Source: CAZNVB01 sp964651495 (GTDB taxonomy: Bacteria > Acidobacteriota > Aminicenantia > Aminicenantales > UBA8522). From it: DNA of 16,347 nucleotides. Location: positions 1 through 16,347 of the forward strand of contig CAZYWP010000066.1 in the NCBI GenBank assembly GCA_964651495.1, given 5' to 3'. Shown piece after piece: positions 6,676 through 13,590 of this stretch. Under the pieces are notes generated by a model. That model was given only the letters and a program-made list of their open reading frames with translations. It was not told the DNA's origin and searched no databases. The position numbers were made by a program, and so were the translations under genes. Each line of letters starts with the position of its first letter. The stretch's first letter is position 1.

Positions 6676-8211
6676 TTATTGCACCGGAATCCCGGGTTTC
6701 TTAAAAAATTCCGCCGCCGGGATGACCTTCACGTTCTCCGTCCTGACCTCAAGCGGAAAAGACTGATAGATCTTGTCCTCTTCGAGGACTTCCTTGGGCA
6801 TGTTGGGGTTGGCATAGGTGATGGGGGAAGGAGTGTTCTCCAGCAGCGCCTGCTTCAGACTTTCGCCATCCTGGGTGATAACCGCGATGTAGACGTTGTT
6901 GAAATCGAGGCACTTCCGGATGGCGCGGTTGACCTCCTCACGGCTGATCTTGGGCAGCCTGGCCTGCACTTCGGCCAGGAAGTCCTGGTAGCCGTAGTAG
7001 TGGGAGTCCATCTGCCAGCCCAGCCGTTCGCTCAGAGTTTGGGCGTAGAGCTTGGTGTAGTTGAGAAGGTATGTCCGCGTGAGCTCGAACCGCTCTTCGG
7101 AGATGCCCTCCTCGACGAGTTTGCGCAGCTCCCGCAGCGCCTGGCGGATGACAAAGTGGCGGTTGGAGTTGGCGAGCGGGCGGATCCAGATGGAGAAGTA
7201 CTGCTGCTGGCGGCAGTAATTCGTGTCGGGGAATTTATCGCGCCCCTGGACGAAGTGCTCGATGTAGGCGTAGTCGCCGTAGTTCTGCCCGCGTTCCTCG
7301 CGGATTTTCTGGAAGAGGCGGGAGAGGTGCTGACGGTGCTCGCCGAAATGCGCCCCGGCGATCCAGAGGGCGAAGAAGTCGTCGCTCGAACGGCTGAGCG
7401 GCGCGGGGAATCCCATGGAGATGGCTGTGGCCGGCGTCCCCTTTTCGGCGATCACGAACTCGAGTCCCTGCGGCGGCCGGCTGGCCGGCAGGCTGAGGCG
7501 CGGAGTGAACCCCTCGGGCAGGGCGCCGAAATCAGCCGTGACCTTGCCCGGGAAATCGGCGGGATATCCTCCGGCCAGGCCGATGAGAATATTCCCCTGG
7601 ACCATCTGGTCCTTATAGAACGCTTTGACTTCGTCCAGGGTGATAGCGCCGACGGTTTCGACCGACCCCGCGGCGAGATGGTGGTAGGGGTGGTCATTGT
7701 ACAGCATCAGGTTCAGGATCTCCTTGCCGAACTGCTCGTCCATGTTGCTGACCAGTGTCTTCTGGAGGAAGTTGAGCTGGTTGGTCTTGAGCCGGTTGAA
7801 GTCGTCCTCGCGGAATCCCGGGTCGAGGAGTATCTCCTTGAAGATGGCGTAGTATCTGTCGAGGTTGTCCCGGTGGATCGTGCCCGAGAAGACGGATATC
7901 TCCTTGTCCACCTGGAAGCCGACGCTCGCGGCCATCGGGTAGAAGAGCCTGGTGATGTCCTGGTAGGTTTTCGTCTTGGTCCCGCCGTTGGAGAGCAGGC
8001 TGAAGGTCAGATAGGCCAGGCCCTCCCGGCCGGTCGGGTCGTTGGCCGACCCAACCCTGAGCAGGACCTTTATATGGATGAGAGGGTTTCCTTCCAAGGG
8101 CAGGAGCTCGGTCCGGAGCGTATTCGGGTTTTCCTTGCGGCAGGAGACCGCCAAAACAAGGATTCCTAGAATCAGAACTCCCGGCAACATATAACTCATG
8201 GGTTTTCTCAT
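6676..8211 (-). CDS. M16-family peptidase-like lipoprotein (catalytically degenerate subunit)
   Basis: A 511-aa protein of the M16 (pitrilysin/insulinase/processing-peptidase) fold. The N-terminus is a lipoprotein signal with lipobox LAVSC, so C24 would be acylated. Where active members have HxxEH, this protein reads Y67-L-T-F70-S71 in GREGLAYLTFSLLSNGG, so it should not bind zinc. The C-terminal substrate-handling Arg/Tyr region is retained (REERG at 304-308, Y311). Bacterial M16B enzymes are often heterodimers of one zinc-binding and one inactive subunit, and the active partner is encoded immediately upstream. The two genes overlap by ATGA (8208-8211), which implies translational coupling and roughly equal synthesis. 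The role is therefore probably the non-catalytic half of an envelope-anchored peptidase; its substrates are unknown. Confidence 0.87.
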   Translation of the reverse strand: MRKPMSYMLPGVLILGILVLAVSCRKENPNTLRTELLPLEGNPLIHIKVLLRVGSANDPTGREGLAYLTFSLLSNGGTKTKTYQDITRLFYPMAASVGFQVDKEISVFSGTIHRDNLDRYYAIFKEILLDPGFREDDFNRLKTNQLNFLQKTLVSNMDEQFGKEILNLMLYNDHPYHHLAAGSVETVGAITLDEVKAFYKDQMVQGNILIGLAGGYPADFPGKVTADFGALPEGFTPRLSLPASRPPQGLEFVIAEKGTPATAISMGFPAPLSRSSDDFFALWIAGAHFGEHRQHLSRLFQKIREERGQNYGDYAYIEHFVQGRDKFPDTNYCRQQQYFSIWIRPLANSNRHFVIRQALRELRKLVEEGISEERFELTRTYLLNYTKLYAQTLSERLGWQMDSHYYGYQDFLAEVQARLPKISREEVNRAIRKCLDFNNVYIAVITQDGESLKQALLENTPSPITYANPNMPKEVLEEDKIYQSFPLEVRTENVKVIPAAEFFKKPGIPVQ

Positions 8212-9551
8212 TGCGCATTCCCTCCGCTGAGTGTGGCCACCGTGCTGTTGGTTTTGCTGAAATATTTCTTGGCCGCGGCCATGATATCCTCGGGAGTGAC
8301 CCGCTCATAAAGCCGAAAGAGCTTGTTGATCGTCCCCGGGTCGGCCGCCAGGCTGAGGTAGGCGACCAGCGTCCCGGCCACGCCGTCGGTCGTCCCCAGG
8401 TCGCCGGCCAGGGAATACTTCATGTTCGACTTGATGTCGGCCAGTTTCTCGGCCGCCACGGGCTCGGTTTTCAACCTTTCGAGTTCCAGGAGGATCTGCT
8501 CCTCGACGTAGGGAAGGTCTTCCTCCTTTTTGACGACCGACTGGAAGGTCAGGAGATGGGGGTCGCGGCGGTCGGGGAAGCCGGCGTTGAGCGACTGGCA
8601 TTTCTGCTCTTTGATGACCAGCCTCTGGACGAGCGGTGAGGAGCGGGAGAAAGCGATCTCGGCCAGAAGGTCGAGCGCGGCCTTGTCGATTTTCTCGTCC
8701 GAGTAGACCGGGCCATGAAAGGCGATGGCCAGCCGCGGCAGAGTCTGGGTCGGCCACGGGTAATGGACCCGCTTGGCCTCGGTCTGGGCCGGTTCCTCGG
8801 GGGTCACCAGGGTGAAGTTCGACCTTTCCCAGCCGCCGTAATATTTCTTGACCAGGTCCATCAGTTGGCTATGGTCGAAGTCGCCGGCCACGAGGAGAAT
8901 GATGTTGTCGGGAGCGTAGAACCTCTGCTTGAAGAGCTGGCTGTACTCGAACTGGTTGGGCATGTCCAGAATGTCTTTGAGATAGCCGAGGGTCGTGTGC
9001 TTGTAGGAATGGCTCACGAAGGCCGTGTCTCTCAGGGCTTCGGACAGGCGCCGGTCGGGGCTCGAAACGCTGGCATAGTATTCTCCTTCGATAACGGGCG
9101 CCTCGGTCTTGAGCATCTCCTCGTCATAGTAGAGGTTGATGAACCGGTCGGCTTCGGTCTTGACGACCTCCTCCAGGTTATCGCGGCCGGCGAAGACGGT
9201 GAAGTAACAGGTCAGATCGTCCGATGTAAAGCCGTTGGTGCCGGCGCCCAAGCGGGTGAGGTATTCATCGTAGGCGGGGCGGGGGACCGTCTTGGTTCCC
9301 TTGAACATCATGTGCTCGAAGAAGTGGGCGAACCCGGATTTCCCGGGCTCGACCTCGTTGCGCGAACCGGCCCGGACAACAGTGTAGTAAGAGATTATAT
9401 GGGGGTTGGGCAGGGGGAGGGAGACGACCTTGAGCCCGTTTTCCAGCTCCTCGATTTTGTAACTGTAGGGGAAGATGTCCGAATGTTGACCTGGGACAGG
9501 AAGAGCGAGGAGCAGCAAGAGCGAGAGGACGAAGGGAATCAACTTAAGCAT
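8208..9551 (-). CDS. M16-family zinc metallopeptidase, active subunit, exported
   Basis: A 447-aa processing-peptidase-type M16 enzyme. The start is the ATG at 9551, with AGGAGG 8 nt upstream; an in-frame TTG at 9554 is unlikely. Residues 1-21 are a signal peptide rich in Leu ending near PVPGQ. The zinc motif is intact: HFFEH gives H76, E79 (catalytic base) and H80, and E157 in IEGEYYAS is the expected third ligand about 77 residues later. It should act in the periplasm or on the envelope, cutting peptides or unfolded protein segments. It overlaps the downstream degenerate M16 lipoprotein gene by 4 bp, and the two products very likely form a heterodimer. The gene follows trmO after 36 nt and is probably on the same transcript. 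Confidence 0.92.
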   Translation of the reverse strand: MLKLIPFVLSLLLLLALPVPGQHSDIFPYSYKIEELENGLKVVSLPLPNPHIISYYTVVRAGSRNEVEPGKSGFAHFFEHMMFKGTKTVPRPAYDEYLTRLGAGTNGFTSDDLTCYFTVFAGRDNLEEVVKTEADRFINLYYDEEMLKTEAPVIEGEYYASVSSPDRRLSEALRDTAFVSHSYKHTTLGYLKDILDMPNQFEYSQLFKQRFYAPDNIILLVAGDFDHSQLMDLVKKYYGGWERSNFTLVTPEEPAQTEAKRVHYPWPTQTLPRLAIAFHGPVYSDEKIDKAALDLLAEIAFSRSSPLVQRLVIKEQKCQSLNAGFPDRRDPHLLTFQSVVKKEEDLPYVEEQILLELERLKTEPVAAEKLADIKSNMKYSLAGDLGTTDGVAGTLVAYLSLAADPGTINKLFRLYERVTPEDIMAAAKKYFSKTNSTVATLSGGNAQ

Positions 9552-9587
9552 CAAAAAGACCTCCTTTCTAGGTTAGAAGTTAATCTA

Positions 9588-10145
9588 TCAAAAATTAAAC
9601 CGTTGGTCGATTGAAGTCGGCCGCTTATGTCTTTTCCCCTTTTTTCTTAAGGCGAGGGCTTGAGGGATTGGAAGCCCGTCGCCCTCCATCCAGCCACGTC
9701 GGACGCCGCGCTTGCTGTCTTTCGAGGTGTAGGGCTTGATGTCCAGAAGCGGGGTTCGGTCGAGCATGTCCAGGCCGGACACCCGGAGGATGTTCTTCTT
9801 GCGGCCGAGGAGCCGGACGACGGTCATCCCGAGGGGGTTCGGCCGGTGGGGGGAGCGCGTCGAGAAGACACCTCTGGGGCGGGTCTGGAAGGGCGGATGG
9901 ACAAGAAGCCGGCCGCCTTGAGACCGGTGAAAGGCGAAGAGGATAATGAGATGCGAGAAACCGTCGATGTCCTTCAGGCCGGCCGTGTAAGGCGGGAAGA
10001 TTTCGATAGCGCCGACAACCCTGGCGAACCCGTCCGGGCGGATGTTCCTGGCGGGGTCAATATCCTCCCTGCTCTTGAAAGGCGAGCGGATGACACCGAT
10101 GGGCTTGAAGGCGATCGTGGAAGAGAGCGGCTTTTTTGCGGTCAT
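9588..10145 (-). CDS. trmO: tRNA (N6-threonylcarbamoyladenosine(37)-N6)-methyltransferase TrmO
   Basis: A TsaA/TrmO-family SAM-dependent methyltransferase (185 aa) that methylates t6A37 of threonine tRNAs in characterised members. The N-terminal IGVIRSPFKSREDIDPARN, the signature TRSPHRPNPLGMT, and DRTPLLDIKPY are the conserved blocks of the family's beta-barrel SAM site. The C-terminal tail is lysine/arginine-rich (KKGKRHKRP), which would suit tRNA contact. The ATG at 10145 is chosen; a TTG at 10160 would add MFAAE. Neither has a strong ribosome site. It lies 78 nt after ilvE and 36 nt before the M16 gene on the same strand. Family identity is strong; methylation of t6A in this organism is inferred from the family. 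Confidence 0.9.
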   Translation of the reverse strand: MTAKKPLSSTIAFKPIGVIRSPFKSREDIDPARNIRPDGFARVVGAIEIFPPYTAGLKDIDGFSHLIILFAFHRSQGGRLLVHPPFQTRPRGVFSTRSPHRPNPLGMTVVRLLGRKKNILRVSGLDMLDRTPLLDIKPYTSKDSKRGVRRGWMEGDGLPIPQALALRKKGKRHKRPTSIDQRFNF

Positions 10146-10223
10146 CTCGGCAGCAAACAAAAGGCGGCGCTTCGGCTCACTGTTATTCGCACTGGCGAAA
10201 GACCGATCGCGGCAACGATATTC

Positions 10224-11183
10224 TCAGACGTAAGTCAACCACTTCCGGTATTTTCCGACTCTTCCCCTGACCAAATCGAGGTAGAGGTTTCTGAGCCGGG
10301 TGGCGACCGGGCCCGGTTTTCCCCCGCTCAGGGTGTACTTTTTGGGCTTGGCGGCGGGGTTGGAGCCGTCCCTGATCTGAGTGATGGCCACGACCTCGAC
10401 TGCCGTGCCGGTAAAAAACGCCTCATCGGCCCGGAAAAATTCCTCTTTCCTGATCGGGCCGACCTCGGTCTTGAGGCCGATATCCCTGGCGATCTCGAGA
10501 ATGCTCGTCCGGGTAATGCCCTCAAGGATGGACTCGGTCTTGTCATTGGTCTTGAGAATGCCGTTCTTATAGATGAAGATGTTCTCCCCCGGCCCCTCGG
10601 CGATGTTCCCCTCGATGTTCATGAAGACGGCCTCGTCGCAGCCGCGCTTCCGGGCCTCCAAACCGCAGATGGTGGACTGGACATAGACCCCGCCGAGCTT
10701 GGCCGTCATGTCGAGCTGGCTGTGGTGGACCCTTTTCCAGGGCGACAGATAGACGCAGACGCCGTTGACCGCCTTCTCTCCGAGATAAGCGCCCCACTCC
10801 CATGTCCCGACGATGAGCTCGACCGGACAGAATTTGGGGACGAGGCCGAGGTTCCCGTAGGAGAAGAAGAGGAGCGGCCGGATATAGGCCGACTTGAGCC
10901 GGTTTTTCCGGAGAGTCAACTTGATGATTTGGTTGACTTCTGCCTTTGTATAGGGGACCTTCATTTTGGCGACCGCGGCAGAATGAAAGAGCCGGTCAGT
11001 GTGGTCTTTCAACCGGAAAATCGCCGGCCCTCGGTCTGTCTCATAAGCCCGGATGCCCTCAAAGACCGAAGTCCCGTAATGAAGGGCATGGCTCATCGGA
11101 TGGAGGTGGGCGTCGGACCAGCCGTAGAACCTGCCTTGGTGCCAGTAAGTCTTCGCTTTGGGGAAGTGGGTGGTGTCATACAT
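10224..11183 (-). CDS. ilvE: Branched-chain amino-acid aminotransferase
   Basis: A 319-aa class IV (D-amino-acid-transferase fold) PLP aminotransferase, close in length to E. coli IlvE. It would interconvert Leu, Ile or Val with their 2-oxo acids using glutamate/2-oxoglutarate in the cytoplasm. SVFEGIRAYET (39-49) is the typical N-terminal block. K162 in DMTAKLGGVYVQS is the expected PLP lysine, EGPGENIF (196-203) binds cofactor phosphate region elements, and TGTAVEVV follows near the C-terminus. The ATG at 11183 has GGAGGA 6 nt upstream. Related 4-amino-4-deoxychorismate lyases and D-amino-acid transaminases share the fold, but the sequence pattern favours IlvE. It appears to be the first gene of the leftward unit, preceded by a 286-nt leader/promoter region. 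Confidence 0.92.
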   Translation of the reverse strand: MYDTTHFPKAKTYWHQGRFYGWSDAHLHPMSHALHYGTSVFEGIRAYETDRGPAIFRLKDHTDRLFHSAAVAKMKVPYTKAEVNQIIKLTLRKNRLKSAYIRPLLFFSYGNLGLVPKFCPVELIVGTWEWGAYLGEKAVNGVCVYLSPWKRVHHSQLDMTAKLGGVYVQSTICGLEARKRGCDEAVFMNIEGNIAEGPGENIFIYKNGILKTNDKTESILEGITRTSILEIARDIGLKTEVGPIRKEEFFRADEAFFTGTAVEVVAITQIRDGSNPAAKPKKYTLSGGKPGPVATRLRNLYLDLVRGRVGKYRKWLTYV

Positions 11184-11329
11184 CGGGGTTCCTCCGTTAT
11201 GATTTTTGAAAAGTGATGATTATTAGAATGAAGCCCAGTGATCGCATCGATCGAGCCCAACGGCAGAAGCAGTCGTTTCTGAAGGCGAGCCCTCTTTCTT
11301 AAACCGATCTGTCCATTTCTCGCTTATTG

Positions 11330-11404
11330 CTAATCCCCGCCGTCGGCGGGAAGGAATAATGAATCCTTTCCACCCGAGAAGAGAGGAATCGATACTTCTT
11401 CCAT
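11330..11404 (-). other. 24-codon open frame in the ilvE leader
   Basis: On the minus strand an ATG at 11404 opens a frame of 24 codons ending TAG at 11330-11332. The predicted peptide contains FSGGKDSLFLPADGG. No ribosome site precedes it. Its last codons overlap a 6-bp GC hairpin (11336-11341/11345-11350). Leu, Ile and Val codons are present but not clustered, so an attenuation leader peptide is only a weak possibility. Confidence 0.15.
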
Positions 11405-11427
11405 TTTTATTGGATTTTTTAGATTAA

Positions 11428-11455
11428 GACATAGAATTATCATAATTCATGTCAA
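11428..11455 (-). promoter_or_regulatory. Promoter candidate for ilvE and the downstream unit
   Basis: On the minus strand a perfect TTGACA (11450-11455) is followed after 16 nt by TATGTC (11428-11433). The -10 box is imperfect. Transcription would start near 11420, giving a leader of about 240 nt before ilvE. The surrounding DNA is AT-rich, unlike the flanking genes. No T-box or known riboswitch signature is visible in the leader. Confidence 0.4.
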
Positions 11456-11469
11456 ATGAGAAGGGAAAA

Positions 11470-12522
11470 TTATTTCTTTTTCGAACCGCCCCGTCGGGCC
11501 GGCTGATAATACAAAACGCCTTTGTGCTGGAAACGGAAAACCCGGCCCCAGCGCTCGAGATCGGCCAGGTGGCCGAGGAGCCGGCGCTCGCTCCGCCCCA
11601 GAGAGACGGCCATGTCTTTCAAAGTCACGGGCCGCCTTTCCACCATGGACAGGATGGCCGATTTGATGTCCGCTTCGGCCCGGGACTGCGGTTTTTTCCT
11701 GAATTCGGCGACCACCTCAGTCCCTTTTCCCAGCGCTGTCCTGATCTTTTCCAGCGCTTCCCGGCTCAGCGGCCGGGCCCACTTCTCCGCCGGCGGGCGG
11801 ACAACGGTGTTCAGCTGGACCCTGTCCGGCCTGATCCGGGAGATCGCCCGCTTCAGGGCCGCGATGTCCCCGGGGGAATCGTTGATTCCGCGGACCAGCA
11901 TGACCTCAAGCCAGAGCTGTCCTTTGAATTCGCGCCGGAATTTTTCCAGTCCGGCAATGACCTCGCCGACTTTGAAAGAGGGCAGGGGACGGTTGACTTT
12001 TTGGAAGGAGGCCGCCGTCGCGGCATCGAGCGAGGGCACGACAACGTCGGCGGCAAGCAGGGCCCGGCGGACGGGCGGGCGGGCGAGAAAAGTGCTGTTG
12101 GTCAGGACGGCAACCGGGATCGAGGTCATGTCCTTGATCCGGCGGATGAGAGTCCCAAGGCAGGAATTCAGCGTCGGCTCGCCCGAGCCGGAAAAAGTGA
12201 TGAAATCGATGCCCCGGTCGCGGGCGACGGCTGCCCGGATTTGAGACAGGATTTCCTCCTGGTCAAAGAACCGGCGCCGGAGGCCGGTTTTTCGGGGAGT
12301 CGGGCCGAGCTGGCAATATACACAGTCCAGGGAACAGGTCTTGAAAGGAAGGATGTCCACGCCCAGCGAAAACCCCAGGCGGCGGGAGGGGACGGGCCCG
12401 TAAACATGGCGGACGGCCGGCTGTTTGCCGAGAATCGGCCTCCGTTGGGTTTTCTCCGGGCACGGCGTCCGGGTCGGGCTGAGCCTCGCCGAACGATGTC
12501 CGGAGCCCGAGGGGTTCAGCAT
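11470..12522 (-). CDS. Radical SAM protein of the COG0731 (TYW1-like) type with a C-terminal winged helix
   Basis: A 350-aa radical SAM enzyme. The [4Fe-4S] motif is CSLDCVYC with C63, C67 and C70; SGSGEPT (111-117) is the SAM-contacting block. VYGPVPSRRLGFSLGVD (40-56) before the cluster is typical of COG0731, the group annotated after the wyosine enzyme TYW1. Bacterial members are uncharacterised, so no reaction is assigned. Residues about 283-343 (ILSMVERRPVTLKDMAVSLG...ALYYQP-like end) form a probable winged-helix domain. The first 36 residues are Arg/Pro/Ser-rich. The ATG at 12522 overlaps the TGA of the upstream DUF6485 gene (ATGCTGA), and no other ATG, GTG or TTG start exists before the conserved core. 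The two genes are thus coupled. Confidence 0.85.
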   Translation of the reverse strand: MLNPSGSGHRSARLSPTRTPCPEKTQRRPILGKQPAVRHVYGPVPSRRLGFSLGVDILPFKTCSLDCVYCQLGPTPRKTGLRRRFFDQEEILSQIRAAVARDRGIDFITFSGSGEPTLNSCLGTLIRRIKDMTSIPVAVLTNSTFLARPPVRRALLAADVVVPSLDAATAASFQKVNRPLPSFKVGEVIAGLEKFRREFKGQLWLEVMLVRGINDSPGDIAALKRAISRIRPDRVQLNTVVRPPAEKWARPLSREALEKIRTALGKGTEVVAEFRKKPQSRAEADIKSAILSMVERRPVTLKDMAVSLGRSERRLLGHLADLERWGRVFRFQHKGVLYYQPARRGGSKKK

Positions 12523-12719
12523 TGGTCCTTATAGATTGAGATGAACCGGCGCAGCGACCGGTCGTAGGTCCGCTCCACGGAATCAGGGAAGAGGCAGGCC
12601 GGAAGCTCCTGCTGGCCCCAGTGGTAGGCCAGACACTCGCAGCAGATACCCTTCCGGCTGCAGGGCTCGTAGGAGCAGTTGCAACGGCGGAGGTTTTTAT
12701 CGCTCCGGCACTTGTCCAT
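12516..12719 (-). CDS. Small Cys-rich DUF6485 family protein
   Basis: A 67-aa protein with nine cysteines (residues 4, 13, 15, 20, 26, 27, 29, 42, 67). The pattern CNCSYEPCSRKGICCECLAYH followed by ELPACLFP and VERTYDRSLRRFI matches what I know as DUF6485. The density and spacing suggest metal or Fe-S binding, but no function is established. It is cytoplasmic by appearance: no signal or membrane segment. AAGGAG lies 8 nt before the ATG at 12719. Its stop overlaps the start of the radical SAM gene, so the two are co-translated, suggesting that they work together, for example with this protein as a metal- or cluster-binding partner. That link is inference. Confidence 0.82.
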   Translation of the reverse strand: MDKCRSDKNLRRCNCSYEPCSRKGICCECLAYHWGQQELPACLFPDSVERTYDRSLRRFISIYKDQC

Positions 12720-12786
12720 CGGCGAATCTCCTTAAAAACCAGCCTGAGATTGATGACGCATGCGGCCCAGCCCAGAGTGAGTTTAA

Positions 12787-12815
12787 AGAATAGCCAACCA
12801 ATGACCGAAAGGCAA
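12787..12815 (-). promoter_or_regulatory. Promoter candidate for the DUF6485-radical SAM unit
   Basis: On the minus strand TTGCCT (12810-12815) and TATTCT (12787-12792) are spaced by 17 nt, each matching consensus at four of six positions. The predicted start lies about 60 nt before the DUF6485 ATG. Confidence 0.4.
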
Positions 12816-12883
12816 GTCAATCTCCGTGGTGCTATTTTTCAGGTAATAACGTTTGGGCGAAAATCTTCTACTATGAAGTTACG

Positions 12884-12996
12884 GGGAACGGGTGGCATGG
12901 CGCTAGTCCCCGCACCGCCCGGAGCGTAGGGGACCCCTCTCTTGACGGGTGCGGAGCGAGGACGGACGGGGACGCGCCATGACAGGACCCGTTCCC
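12884..12996. repeat. 113-nt imperfect inverted repeat (structured element or RNA)
   Basis: Three perfect stems nest in order: 12884-12893 with 12987-12996 (10 bp), 12896-12903 with 12974-12981 (8 bp), and 12906-12912 with 12967-12973 (7 bp). Only a small 2x5 internal loop and a 2-nt bulge separate them. The enclosed 54 nt can form further hairpins, including AGGG-GAC-CCCT at 12928-12938 and an alternative CCGCACC/GGTGCGG stem (12910-12916/12948-12954). It does not show the conserved loops of SRP RNA, and I do not recognise a known RNA. It could be a REP/MITE-like palindromic element or an unrecognised structured RNA. Strand is undetermined. Confidence 0.6.
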
Positions 12997-13089
12997 TTGC
13001 CATCAATAGAAATGCTTACGCCTCCGATCATGTCCTGGATTTCCTACCGACCTTGCGATATACTGCTTCCGATCAACCAGAGTGCTGTC

Positions 13090-13503
13090 ATGAAGAAAAA
13101 AGGACGCCGATCTTACGGCGAAAAGGAAGCCAAGGCCGGCCTCACGGCCGGGCTCCCGCGTCTGGAAACGTTCCCCAACCAGTTTCCCGATTACGAAATC
13201 ACCATTGAAATACCGGAGTTCACCTCCATCTGTCCCAAAACCGGGCTGCCCGATTTCGGAGTCATCACGGTCCGCTATGTGCCCGCCCGCTACTGTCTGG
13301 AGCTCAAGGCCTTGAAAAACTACATCAACGGCTACCGGAATCTGGGAATTTTCTATGAGAACGCGGTCAACCGGATCCTGGCGGATATCGTCAAGGCCTG
13401 CGGGCCGGCGCGGGCCTCGGTCAGCGGTGAGTTCAACCCGAGAGGAGGAATCAGGTCTGTCGTCGAGGCTCATTATCCCCGCTCCAACCGGGCGCGCAGG
13501 TAG
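13090..13503 (+). CDS. queF: NADPH-dependent 7-cyano-7-deazaguanine reductase QueF (type I, unimodular)
   Basis: A 137-aa enzyme of the tunnelling-fold family that reduces preQ0 to preQ1 in queuosine biosynthesis. FTSICPKTGLPDF carries the thioimide-forming C48 and the proton-donating D55. LELKALKNYINGYRN (70-84) is the conserved E(S/L)K-SLK-Y motif, and GIFYEN gives E90, with FNPRGGI (115-121) near the end. C48, D55 and E90 are all offset by 7 from B. subtilis Cys55, Asp62 and Glu97. The residue at B. subtilis His96 is Y89 here. The ATG at 13090 is chosen because longer in-frame starts add non-homologous sequence crossing the inverted repeat; its ribosome site is weak. No other queuosine gene is in the window. 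Confidence 0.9.
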   Translation: MKKKGRRSYGEKEAKAGLTAGLPRLETFPNQFPDYEITIEIPEFTSICPKTGLPDFGVITVRYVPARYCLELKALKNYINGYRNLGIFYENAVNRILADIVKACGPARASVSGEFNPRGGIRSVVEAHYPRSNRARR

Positions 13504-13590
13504 GAGCGCCCCCCGGTCCCGGGTTTTATCGAGCTTCAAACTCACGCCTGAAGCCATCGTGCCTCCGCTCTGCCCCCTTTCCAGCATCCC

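Larger units (their letters stand above)
12720..13089. other. Divergent intergenic region between DUF6485 and queF
   Basis: These 370 bp separate two divergently transcribed units. They hold a leftward promoter for the DUF6485 gene, a 113-nt imperfect inverted repeat, and a possible -10 box for queF (TATACT, 13059-13064) that lacks a good -35 partner. Open frames crossing the region are GC-rich shadows without a ribosome site or family similarity. Confidence 0.5.

Noticed and set aside
6679..8169. 496-codon open frame antisense to the M16 lipoprotein gene
   Set aside because: Its sequence is biased toward Val, Gly, Asp and Glu, as expected of the complement of a GC-rich gene. It has no start signal and no family features.
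11330..11404. PP-loop ATPase fragment suggested by SGGKDS in a short minus-strand frame
   Set aside because: Only six residues match, the frame is 24 codons, and no flanking PP-loop sequence is present in any frame. Chance is the better explanation.
11184..11469. T-box riboswitch upstream of ilvE
   Set aside because: A GGGTGGAA stretch resembles part of the T-box, but the full conserved T-box sequence, the AG bulge and an antiterminator/terminator pair are not found.
12884..12996. Bacterial SRP (4.5S) RNA or 6S RNA
   Set aside because: The size and rod shape are suggestive, but the conserved SRP tetraloop/asymmetric-loop sequence is absent and no open central bubble of the 6S type is clear.
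12942..13208. Open frames running across the inverted repeat into queF
   Set aside because: They have no ribosome site and their sequence is low-complexity. Family similarity begins only after the ATG at 13090 in the queF frame.
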